DNA of 6,032 nt, taken from positions 1 through 6,032 of the forward strand of contig JAAZVO010000170.1 of the NCBI GenBank assembly GCA_018623405.1, in the 5' to 3' direction. Below the pieces are notes generated by a model, which saw only the letters and a list, made by a program, of their open reading frames with translations, had not been told where the DNA came from and did not search any database. Made by a program: the position numbers and the translations under genes. Origin of the DNA: Crocinitomicaceae bacterium. Lineage in GTDB: Bacteria > Bacteroidota > Bacteroidia > Flavobacteriales_G > Salibacteraceae. Below, piece by piece: positions 1 through 5,912 of this stretch. The stretch's first letter is position 1. Every line of letters starts with the position of its first letter.

Positions 1-7
1 AAACAAA

Positions 8-48
8 TATAACTAACTTTTTAGTTATAAAACTATTTCTTTAGTTTT
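8..48 (+). terminator. Tandem A/T-rich hairpins with T-run, probable terminator of an upstream gene
   Basis: Bases 8-16 (TATAACTAA) and 21-29 (TTAGTTATA) form a perfect 9-bp stem around a CTTT loop. Bases 29-35 (AAAACTA) and 42-48 (TAGTTTT) form a second perfect 7-bp stem around a 6-base loop, and the T-run continues to base 50. Both stems share the AACTA/TAGTT core. Being A/T-rich they are individually weak, but the second stem leading into a T-run looks like an intrinsic terminator for a plus-strand gene to the left. Alternatively they could lie in the leader of the PKD-protein gene, whose start is uncertain. Confidence 0.4.
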
Positions 49-2262
49 TTGTTGTTTGTTTTATCATTACTTTCGAAAATTGTGAGGCGTTTATTTCTTC
101 TTTTCTTTTGCATTATCATAGGGTTTCCTACGCTAGCTACCCACATTGTAGGAGGCGAAATAACTTATGAGTGTTTAGGAAATGATGAATACTTAATTAC
201 TTTAAAAGTTTACCGAGATTGCTTAAACGGCCAAGCTCCGTTTGATGCTGAAGCAGCAGTTACCACTTACGATGCCAACAATAATTTAGTGAGAAACGAC
301 ATGTTGAAGTATGTGGGGCCATTTAAGGTAAACTATTCTGCAATTGAGCCTTGCTACAAATACAACTCAAATATTTGCGTGGAAGAAGCGATTTATCAAG
401 GAAAATTTTTGCTACCAAAAACCCCGGGAGGATATACCATAGCTTATCAAAGGTGCTGCAGAAATAAATCAATAATAAACTTATCTAATCCCGAAGATAA
501 TGGGGCTACCTATATGGTTCATATTTCTGATGAGGCACTTAATTTATGTAATAGCTCACCCGTTTTTGAGCATTATCCGCCAATGGCAGTTTGTGCAGGT
601 AAACCCACTTCAATTAAATATTCTGCTACAGAGCGAGATGGAGACTCGCTAGTTTATGAGTTTATCACTCCATTTCATGGAGGTGGCACCCAACAAGGTG
701 GTTTAAGTGGAAATCCGAATGGGCCAAATACCCCAATGCCAAATCCAGCTGCACCACCACCCTACAGCAAAGTAACTTGGAGAGCTGGTTTTAGCACAAA
801 TTATCAAGTAGATGCCAACCCTCCTTTTTCCATAAATTCAAGAACCGGAATTATTACAGGAGTTCCAACCACTATGGGACAATATGTTTTTGGAGTAGCA
901 GTAAAAGAATATCGAAAAGGTGTTTTTTTAAGTGAAATTTATCGCGATTTTCAATTTCAAACTGTAATCTGCGAAAAATCTACAATCGCTCAAATGCAAC
1001 CTCAAATTGAAAAATGTGATGGTTATAAGGTTTCATTTTTAAACCAAACTCAAGGTAATGCTCCCTATAAATGGAACTTTGGAGACCCTACTACCAATGC
1101 AGATACAGCGAATAGTTACAATACCTCCTATACTTATCCGGATTCAGGAAAATACAAAGTAACGCTAATTGCTTGGCCAGGTTATTCTTGTGCAGATACA
1201 ACTACCGAGGTTTTTGACATCCACCAAACCCTAGCTCCAAACTTCGAAGCTCCTGAAATACAATGTTTAATTGGCAATAGCTTCAATTTCGAAGCAGGTG
1301 GAAAATATTCGCCCACAGCGAAATTTCATTGGGATTTTGGTACATCTGCCAGCCAAGACAGCAGTCAATTAGAAAACCCCTTACAAATCTCCTTCTCAGA
1401 TACAGGAGCCTTTAATGTTACACTAACTATAAATGAAAATGATTGTGAAGAAAGTGTCACCAAAAAGATTAAGGTTTACCCACATCCAATTCCAAAGTTT
1501 TCAGTTGAAGGGCTTGTAAAATGTGCACCCTATCGCTTAAATATTACTGATGAAAGTTATGCCAAAACCTCACTAAACTATATATGGGACTTTGGAAATG
1601 GTGATACTTCTTACAGCGCAACCCCATTTTATATTTACAACGATTCGGGTAGCTATAATATATCACTTACAGTTTTTACCGATGAGGGTTGTATTGACAC
1701 CACTAAAACCGACCTGCCTACCATCATTAATGTTTACCCTACACCAAAAGCAAATTTTGAACTCTCGCCCTATACCACCTCAATTTTTGAATCAGAAATA
1801 ACATTTACCAATTTGGCAAACCCAAACCACACCTGTTACCTTTTAACCGGAGATGGCAAAAGGCTTGCCTCATGCGACACCTCTTACGCTTACCAAGATG
1901 TTGGAGTTTACCGCACAAAACAAGCTATAATAAATTCTTTTGGGTGTGTTGATACTGCCTATTTAGACTTAGAAATTACAGGAGAGTTTGCATTTTTTGC
2001 TCCTAACGCCTTTACCCCAAATGGTGATGGAAACAATGACTTTTTTAAACCAATTATTTACGGAATTGAGTCGTACACCCTACAAATATTCGACAGGTGG
2101 GGAAAAATTGTTTTTGAGACAGACTCAAGATCTAAAGGTTGGGACGGTAGTATTAGTTCTTCAATGCTCGCCCAACAAGATAACTACACCTATCGCGTGG
2201 AAGCTGTAGATTATTTAGGTAACAATCGATTGTTCATAGGTAGTGTGTTACTCTTTAGATAA
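49..2262 (+). CDS. Secreted PKD-domain protein with type IX secretion type B C-terminal sorting domain
   Basis: Large exported surface or secreted protein of Bacteroidota. Residues, counted from TTG at 49: a hydrophobic signal peptide ends in PTLA-30. The mature N-terminus THIVGGE (31-37) opens a conserved Cys-containing domain with an RCCRN motif (135-139). A Gly/Pro/Asn-rich linker covers about 211-240, and about 258-305 resembles a putative Ig fold (TGIITGVPTTMGQY). PKD repeats follow, with WNFGD at 342, WDFGT at 428 and WDFGNGD at 513, plus a divergent fourth repeat around GDG at 601. Residues ~647-737 (FAPNAFTPNGDGNND, then FDRWGKIVF and KGWDG, ending SVLLFR) are a complete type B sorting domain, so the protein should cross the outer membrane by T9SS. 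The start is uncertain because no ATG occurs upstream. GTG at 82 would give a typical 19-residue signal peptide starting MRRLFLLFF; TTG at 49 is the longest option. The ligand or substrate is unknown; PKD domains usually mediate adhesion or act as spacers. Confidence 0.9.
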   Translation: MLFVLSLLSKIVRRLFLLFFCIIIGFPTLATHIVGGEITYECLGNDEYLITLKVYRDCLNGQAPFDAEAAVTTYDANNNLVRNDMLKYVGPFKVNYSAIEPCYKYNSNICVEEAIYQGKFLLPKTPGGYTIAYQRCCRNKSIINLSNPEDNGATYMVHISDEALNLCNSSPVFEHYPPMAVCAGKPTSIKYSATERDGDSLVYEFITPFHGGGTQQGGLSGNPNGPNTPMPNPAAPPPYSKVTWRAGFSTNYQVDANPPFSINSRTGIITGVPTTMGQYVFGVAVKEYRKGVFLSEIYRDFQFQTVICEKSTIAQMQPQIEKCDGYKVSFLNQTQGNAPYKWNFGDPTTNADTANSYNTSYTYPDSGKYKVTLIAWPGYSCADTTTEVFDIHQTLAPNFEAPEIQCLIGNSFNFEAGGKYSPTAKFHWDFGTSASQDSSQLENPLQISFSDTGAFNVTLTINENDCEESVTKKIKVYPHPIPKFSVEGLVKCAPYRLNITDESYAKTSLNYIWDFGNGDTSYSATPFYIYNDSGSYNISLTVFTDEGCIDTTKTDLPTIINVYPTPKANFELSPYTTSIFESEITFTNLANPNHTCYLLTGDGKRLASCDTSYAYQDVGVYRTKQAIINSFGCVDTAYLDLEITGEFAFFAPNAFTPNGDGNNDFFKPIIYGIESYTLQIFDRWGKIVFETDSRSKGWDGSISSSMLAQQDNYTYRVEAVDYLGNNRLFIGSVLLFR

Positions 2263-2314
2263 GCCCTTCAATTTTTAATTTTTTTGTATTACCAACTGGC
2301 TACAAAAGCCTACT

Positions 2315-2722
2315 TTGCTAAAAAGAAGAATCATTTACCTCATCTTGGTAATGCTTGGGAGTGTTGTACTCTCAAATGCAAATGGAATTAACATCCCTCA
2401 ACCAGCCAAGTTAAAAAGCATAAAAGAGCAAGTGCCCACAATTCTTGTAAATGATAAAGAAGGAGCATTAAGTCAAATAAAAGAAGGGATAAAAATTACC
2501 CAAAAGATAGATGATGACACTTCTAAAGCCCTGCTCTTAAATCAAAAAGGAATATACCACTATCTTAATGCAGAATATGGCAAAGCCGTATTAAGTTTTG
2601 ATTCAGCCATTACAATAAATCGGCAATACCAACTCCCAGCAAGGTTGGTTGAGAATTTAAACAATAAAGGCTACATCTATAAAGTAGTTGGAAATTATAC
2701 TACTGCCTTAAAACACTTCTAA
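2315..2722 (+). CDS. N-terminal open segment of the broken TPR sensor
   Basis: This is the only part that would be made by ordinary translation from the sensor's own start: 135 residues comprising the signal peptide, one complete TPR (around LLLNQKGIYHYLNAEYGKAV) and most of a second (NNKGYIYKVVGNYTTALKHF), stopping at TAA. It would be a small periplasmic fragment with no membrane anchor or signalling domain, so an independent function is doubtful. Confidence 0.5.
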   Translation: MLKRRIIYLILVMLGSVVLSNANGINIPQPAKLKSIKEQVPTILVNDKEGALSQIKEGIKITQKIDDDTSKALLLNQKGIYHYLNAEYGKAVLSFDSAITINRQYQLPARLVENLNNKGYIYKVVGNYTTALKHF

Positions 2723-2764
2723 GAAGCGGCAAATATTTGCGATAGTCTTAAACTTTATAAGCAA

Positions 2765-3127
2765 ATGCCAATTACCCTAACCAATTTAGGAAACATCCAA
2801 AAGCTGTTGAGGAACCATTTTTCGGCCATTGATTTGTTTGAAAGAGCAGCCAGAATAGCCATTAAAGAAGGAAAAGGTGTAGAGTTAGCCAATGTTTACC
2901 ATAATCTTGGTGAAACTTACGCAGATAAAAAAGAATATGAAAATGCCATCTTCTACTTTGATAAGGTGGTAAAGTTGGCCAATAATGCCTCTATTCCATT
3001 TGACCCTACCAACACCTACGCCCAAATGGCTGAGGTAATGAAAAAGCAAGGTAGAATTGAGCAGGCTTTATTTTACCAGCAACAAGTGTTGCAAATTACC
3101 CGAGAAAAAAAATTGAAAGTAGGCTAA
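2765..3127 (+). CDS. Middle open segment of the broken TPR sensor (TPR 3-5)
   Basis: In the same frame as the preceding segment. Three TPR units are visible, with cores TNLGNIQKLLRNHFSAIDLF, YHNLGETYADKKEYENAIFY and YAQMAEVMKKQGRIEQALFY. The ATG at 2765 is an internal Met of the ancestral protein, not a convincing start: homologous TPR sequence extends upstream of it to the first TAA. There is no signal peptide, so even if translated the product would stay in the cytoplasm. It is best read as part of the 2315-3943 pseudogene. Confidence 0.35.
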   Translation: MPITLTNLGNIQKLLRNHFSAIDLFERAARIAIKEGKGVELANVYHNLGETYADKKEYENAIFYFDKVVKLANNASIPFDPTNTYAQMAEVMKKQGRIEQALFYQQQVLQITREKKLKVG

Positions 3128-3943
3128 ATAAATAGTCTAATAAAAATTGGAAATTGTTACTATGCTAAAGGTGAGCCTAGCACAGCTGAAAGATACTTAG
3201 TAGAAGGAATTTTTGAAGCCACTGCCATTCAGCGTTTAGATATTTTAGAAGATGCCCACTTTACACTTTCTAAAATCTACGAACAAAAAGGAGATTACAA
3301 ACAAGCCCTTAAGTTAAATCGACTTGGTGCAGCCTTAAATGATTCTATAGCAAATGCTGAGACCAAAAGACAATTAATGGATATGCAGATGTTGTTTTCT
3401 CAAGAAAAACAAAAAAGAGACCTGGAATTTTTAGCAAAAGAGAACGAGGTAAATAAGCTTAAGCTATCCAATAAAACCAACGCAATTATTTTCTTGTCTT
3501 TAGGCGTTATTATGACAATTTTAATTGCCATTTTATTCAAATCATTTGCAAATGTTAAAGCCTCGCACAACAAAATTTTAGAAAGAGAAGTAAAGAAAAG
3601 AACCGAAGACCTTCAGAAAAAAGAAAGAATTCTTACCGCTCAAAACAAGAAGTTAATGGCCTATGCTCATATGACTTCTCATGTTTTAAGAAAACCTTTA
3701 GCCAACATCTTGGGAGTTATTAATCTTTTAGAAGCCCATGAAGAATTATATGAGCACTCTAAAGATGAGATGATAAAAGTGATAAAAGATGCAGCCATTG
3801 AAATGGACGAAACTGTAATTCACTCTATCGATATATTGAATGAAGATTTTCTTGAAAGCTCAGAGGGTAAATTAAGCTCAGCCAATAAACCCTACAACCC
3901 TGTTAGGGCTGAACTTGAGGCTTTAAAACACCAACAAGTTTAA
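3128..3943 (+). CDS. C-terminal segment of the broken sensor: TPR 6-7, coiled coil, TM helix, HisKA-like domain
   Basis: The frame is open from the codon after the second TAA to TAA at 3941. The stretch 3128-3376 holds two more TPRs (IKIGNCYYAKGEPSTAERYL and TLSKIYEQKGDYKQALKLN), then the Gln/Lys/Glu-rich linker MLFSQEKQKRDLEFLAKENE, the transmembrane helix IIFLSLGVIMTILIAILF, the coiled coil LEREVKKRTEDLQKKERIL and the H-box MTSHVLRKPLANILGVINLL. The first ATG is at 3377; starting there would give a 188-residue protein with the membrane helix and dimerisation domain but no sensor. The protein ends about 76 residues past the H-box His, with no N, G1 or G2 boxes of an ATPase domain. Confidence 0.4.
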   Translation: MNSLIKIGNCYYAKGEPSTAERYLVEGIFEATAIQRLDILEDAHFTLSKIYEQKGDYKQALKLNRLGAALNDSIANAETKRQLMDMQMLFSQEKQKRDLEFLAKENEVNKLKLSNKTNAIIFLSLGVIMTILIAILFKSFANVKASHNKILEREVKKRTEDLQKKERILTAQNKKLMAYAHMTSHVLRKPLANILGVINLLEAHEELYEHSKDEMIKVIKDAAIEMDETVIHSIDILNEDFLESSEGKLSSANKPYNPVRAELEALKHQQV

Positions 3944-3986
3944 ACACTTCACATATTTTTTTGGTTTCTAGGTAAAACTTTAAACC

Positions 3987-5447
3987 ATCAAACAAAAAAT
4001 AACCGTTGTTTGGCTAAAAAGAGACCTCCGCTTGCATGATCATGCTCCTTTAAAAAAGGCTATCGATTTAGGTTCTCCCATTCTTCCCCTGTTTTGTTTT
4101 GAGCCAAGCTTAATTGAACACAAAGATTATAGTGCTCGACATTGGCAATTCATCAATGATTCAATTTTGGAGTTGAATGAACAACTAAAACGATACGGAG
4201 GAAGGGTATTTACTTTTCACGACGAAGTAATATCTGTACTCCAAAAACTCTCAGAAAAATTTGAAATTACTCACCTTTTGTCTCATGAAGAAACTGGAGT
4301 AAAAACCACCTACAAAAGGGATAAAGAGGTAGGAAAATTTTGCAAAGCGCATGAAATAGATTGGAAAGAGTATCCTCAATTTGGGGTTCAGCGCGGTAGA
4401 AAAAATAGGCAAGGCTGGAGCGATGAATGGCATAAGTTTATGCTATCTCCAATTGTAGAGGTAAACCTAAAAAAGGCCCAATTCATAAATCAAGTTGAAC
4501 TAAAAACATCAACGCCTAATTTCCTAGCTAATGGAGATAATAATTTTCAAAAAGGGGGTGAGCAAGTCGCAATAAAAGTGTTGAATGAATTTTTGCGAGA
4601 ACGAGGAAAAAATTATTCAAAACACATTTCTAAACCTATAGAAAGCAGGACAAGTTGCAGCAGAATTTCGGCTCATTTGGCTTGGGGAAACCTCTCCCTG
4701 AGAACCGTTTTTCAGGCTTACCTAAATGCAAAAGAAGAAGTCTCTCACAAACGACCACTCACGGCCTTTTCAACTCGATTAAGGTGGCATTGCCATTTCA
4801 TTCAAAAGTTCGAAATGGAAGATTCCATGGAGTTTGAAAACTTAAACAAAGGATTTGATCAACTTCAAAAGTCAATCAATAAAAAATACATTGAAGCTTG
4901 GAAAATCGGGAACACAGGCTATCCCCTAGTGGATGCCTGTATGCGTTGTGTAAATAAAACGGGATACCTCAACTTTAGAATGAGAGCGATGGTAGTTTCT
5001 TTTTTTACTCACCATTTATGGCAGCCATGGCAAGAAGGAGCAAGCCATTTAGCCCAACAATTTTTAGATTTTGAACCGGGAATTCATTATCCTCAGTTCC
5101 AAATGCAGGCAGGTATGACAGGCATTAACACCTTGCGCGTTTACAATCCAATAAAACAATCTCAAGAGCACGACCCCGAAGGAATTTTTATTAAGGAATG
5201 GGTACCTGAATTGGCTAAATTACCTAAAGAATACATTCATGAGCCTTGGAAAATTCCACCTATTGAGCAACAATTTATTGGAATTCAGGTGGGTGAAAAT
5301 TATCCGATGCCCATTGTTGATATTTCAGTTACCGGAAAACATGCCAGAACCACCATGTGGGGTTTGTTTAAAACTGTTGATGTCAGAAACGAGTCAATCA
5401 GAATATTAAAAAAACATACACTACCAGGAAGAAAAAGGATGCAATAG
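3987..5447 (+). CDS. Cryptochrome/photolyase-family flavoprotein
   Basis: Predicted FAD-dependent DNA photolyase, using blue or near-UV light to split pyrimidine dimers, or a related cryptochrome. Residues counted from 3987 (486 aa): the N-terminal α/β antenna domain starts with the family signature VVWLKRDLRLHDHAPL (6-21) and includes QFGVQRGRKNRQGWSDEW. The FAD-binding helical domain has TSCSRISAHLAWGNLS (222-237), LRWHCHF (Trp267), GNTGYPLVDACMR, FRMRAMVVSFF, WQPWQEG (Trp345, Trp348), HYPQFQMQAGMTGIN (367-381), RVYNP, DPEGIFIKEWVPEL, HEPWK and a complete tail. TTG at 4032 is the first ordinary start but would cut off the antenna strand; the signature is open back to 3984 (stop TAA at 3981). 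The best start is ATC at 3987, giving IKQKITVVW, one base from an expected ATG. Whether it repairs DNA or signals cannot be decided from sequence; the flavin-pocket Trp pattern is unusual. Confidence 0.88.
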   Translation: MKQKITVVWLKRDLRLHDHAPLKKAIDLGSPILPLFCFEPSLIEHKDYSARHWQFINDSILELNEQLKRYGGRVFTFHDEVISVLQKLSEKFEITHLLSHEETGVKTTYKRDKEVGKFCKAHEIDWKEYPQFGVQRGRKNRQGWSDEWHKFMLSPIVEVNLKKAQFINQVELKTSTPNFLANGDNNFQKGGEQVAIKVLNEFLRERGKNYSKHISKPIESRTSCSRISAHLAWGNLSLRTVFQAYLNAKEEVSHKRPLTAFSTRLRWHCHFIQKFEMEDSMEFENLNKGFDQLQKSINKKYIEAWKIGNTGYPLVDACMRCVNKTGYLNFRMRAMVVSFFTHHLWQPWQEGASHLAQQFLDFEPGIHYPQFQMQAGMTGINTLRVYNPIKQSQEHDPEGIFIKEWVPELAKLPKEYIHEPWKIPPIEQQFIGIQVGENYPMPIVDISVTGKHARTTMWGLFKTVDVRNESIRILKKHTLPGRKRMQ

Positions 5448-5455
5448 TTTAGAAA

Positions 5456-5557
5456 TTAGAACCCAACCAACATTAGAATTGCGATGATAGAAATTCTCGC
5501 AACTACGATTCCTAATCTTTTTAAAAATTCTCGTACGCGTTGTCTTTTTGGTTTCAT
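5456..5557 (-). CDS. Possible 33-residue basic single-helix membrane peptide
   Basis: Short minus-strand frame from ATG at 5557 to TAA at 5456. The N-terminal half is strongly basic (MKPKRQRVREFLKRLG) and the C-terminal half hydrophobic (IVVARISIIAILMLVGF), as expected of a tiny inner-membrane peptide with a cytoplasmic positive end. It lies 33 bases downstream of the TIGR03643 gene on the same strand and fills most of the gap before the convergent photolyase-like gene, ending 8 bases from that gene's stop. I recognise no family and see no strong ribosome-binding site, so chance is a real alternative. Preservation of the frame in relatives would settle it. Confidence 0.35.
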   Translation of the reverse strand: MKPKRQRVREFLKRLGIVVARISIIAILMLVGF

Positions 5558-5568
5558 AACACTAATTT

Positions 5569-5591
5569 AACAACCTGAAAATCAAGTTGTT
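5569..5591 (-). terminator. Hairpin at the 3' end of the TIGR03643 gene
   Basis: AACAAC-c-TGA, loop AAA, TCA-a-GTTGTT: a 9-bp stem with one internal mismatch. It overlaps the last base of the TIGR03643 stop codon and sits just before the possible 33-residue peptide. No T-run follows on either strand, so it may be a weak terminator, an mRNA 3'-end structure or chance. Confidence 0.25.
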
Positions 5592-5863
5592 TAGCGTTTT
5601 GAAATCTTGTTTCCTGTTATTTGCCGCTGTCTAGAACTTTTATGCCGCCCTTCCGTAAACTCGCGTTTTTGTAAATGCTTAGTTTCTCTGCCTTGAACTC
5701 TTTTGCGCCACATTCTAAAACTGGAAGGCTTCATTTCCTTGCGCATCAACTCAATCACTTCCTGTTCTTTTAGTCCAAATTGATATTCAATGGCATCAAA
5801 CGTGGTGCGGTCTTCCCAAGCCATTTCAATGATTCTGTCTTTGTCTTGTTCAGATAGTGTCAT
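5591..5863 (-). CDS. TIGR03643 / DUF2805 family small protein
   Basis: A 90-residue protein recognised from its Trp/Met-rich conserved core: IIEMAWEDRTTFDAIEYQFG (11-30), then KEQEVIELMRKEMKPSSF (32-49), RMWRKRVQGR (50-59) and TKH (61-63), followed by a basic, Lys/Arg/Gln-rich tail likely to be disordered. Length and motifs match the family, which I recall as mostly from marine bacteria and of unknown function. The helical core looks like a helix-turn-helix (DAIEYQFGLKEQEVIELMRK) and the tail is highly basic, so nucleic-acid binding is a reasonable inference, not a demonstrated role. ATG at 5863 is preferred over TTG at 5869, which adds only two residues. The gene converges on the photolyase-like gene and diverges from the gene at 5913, with 49 bases between starts. 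Confidence 0.85.
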   Translation of the reverse strand: MTLSEQDKDRIIEMAWEDRTTFDAIEYQFGLKEQEVIELMRKEMKPSSFRMWRKRVQGRETKHLQKREFTEGRHKSSRQRQITGNKISKR

Positions 5864-5895
5864 ACTCAAAGAACAGTTATTTGGTTTATATGTTT

Positions 5896-5907
5896 TAATA
5901 ATTATTA
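5896..5907. promoter_or_regulatory. 12-bp palindrome in the divergent intergenic region
   Basis: TAATAATTATTA is a perfect inverted repeat lying 5 bases before the ATG at 5913, within the 49-base gap that must carry the start signals for both divergent genes. It could be a regulator site, but pure A/T palindromes arise easily by chance. No convincing Bacteroidota-type -33/-7 pair is seen in the gap. Confidence 0.15.
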
Positions 5908-5912
5908 CTAAA

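Larger units (their letters stand above)
2315..3943 (+). pseudogene. TPR sensor with HisKA-like C-terminus, interrupted by two in-frame TAA codons
   Basis: Read through, this frame encodes one 542-codon protein: signal peptide (~1-22, LKRRIIYLILVMLGSVVLSNA), about seven tetratricopeptide repeats (~70-360), a charged coiled-coil stretch, one transmembrane helix (~389-411), a second coiled coil, and a histidine-kinase dimerisation-like segment with SHVLRKPL (His at codon 456). This is the classic layout of a Bacteroidota periplasmic-TPR signal-transduction protein. TAA codons at 2720-2722 (codon 136, helix B of the second TPR) and 3125-3127 (codon 271, start of the sixth TPR) break it. No base is gained or lost, and TPR sequence continues directly across both sites. 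That points to recent inactivation by point mutation, sequencing error or, less likely, readthrough. The presumed start is TTG at 2315, since the first in-frame ATG would remove the signal peptide's charged end. No HATPase domain follows the H-box. The 52-base gap after the PKD gene shows no clear terminator. Confidence 0.8.

Noticed and set aside
1592..2209. Open frames in other phases inside the PKD gene (about 1592-1801 and 1988-2209)
   Set aside because: They overlap well-supported PKD and sorting-domain coding sequence and show no recognisable protein features.
2298..2310. Small hairpin GGCT-ACAAA-AGCC just before the TPR sensor start
   Set aside because: The stem is only 4 bp with no T-run and no conserved element; too weak to call a terminator or regulatory site.
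2315..3127. Equal 405-base spacing of the start (2315), first stop (2720) and second stop (3125)
   Set aside because: The spacing does not match a sequence repeat or a whole number of TPR units of fixed length, and the remaining segment is not a multiple of it; it is most likely coincidence.
2315..3943. TAA reassigned to an amino acid (alternative genetic code)
   Set aside because: TAA ends the PKD protein exactly after a complete sorting domain, and also ends the TIGR03643 protein at its usual length. CAA and GAA are used freely for Gln and Glu. A genome-wide recoding is therefore not supported.
4251..4837. Open frames on either strand inside the photolyase-like gene (4251-4433 minus, 4655-4837 plus)
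   Set aside because: They are shadows of a conserved coding region, with no family features or start signals of their own.
5448..5600. A DUF2256-type small Cys-rich protein, which I recall as common near photolyase/TIGR03643 genes
   Set aside because: No frame on either strand shows the expected Cys pairs and Trp-rich motif; the only short frame here encodes the basic/hydrophobic 33-residue peptide.
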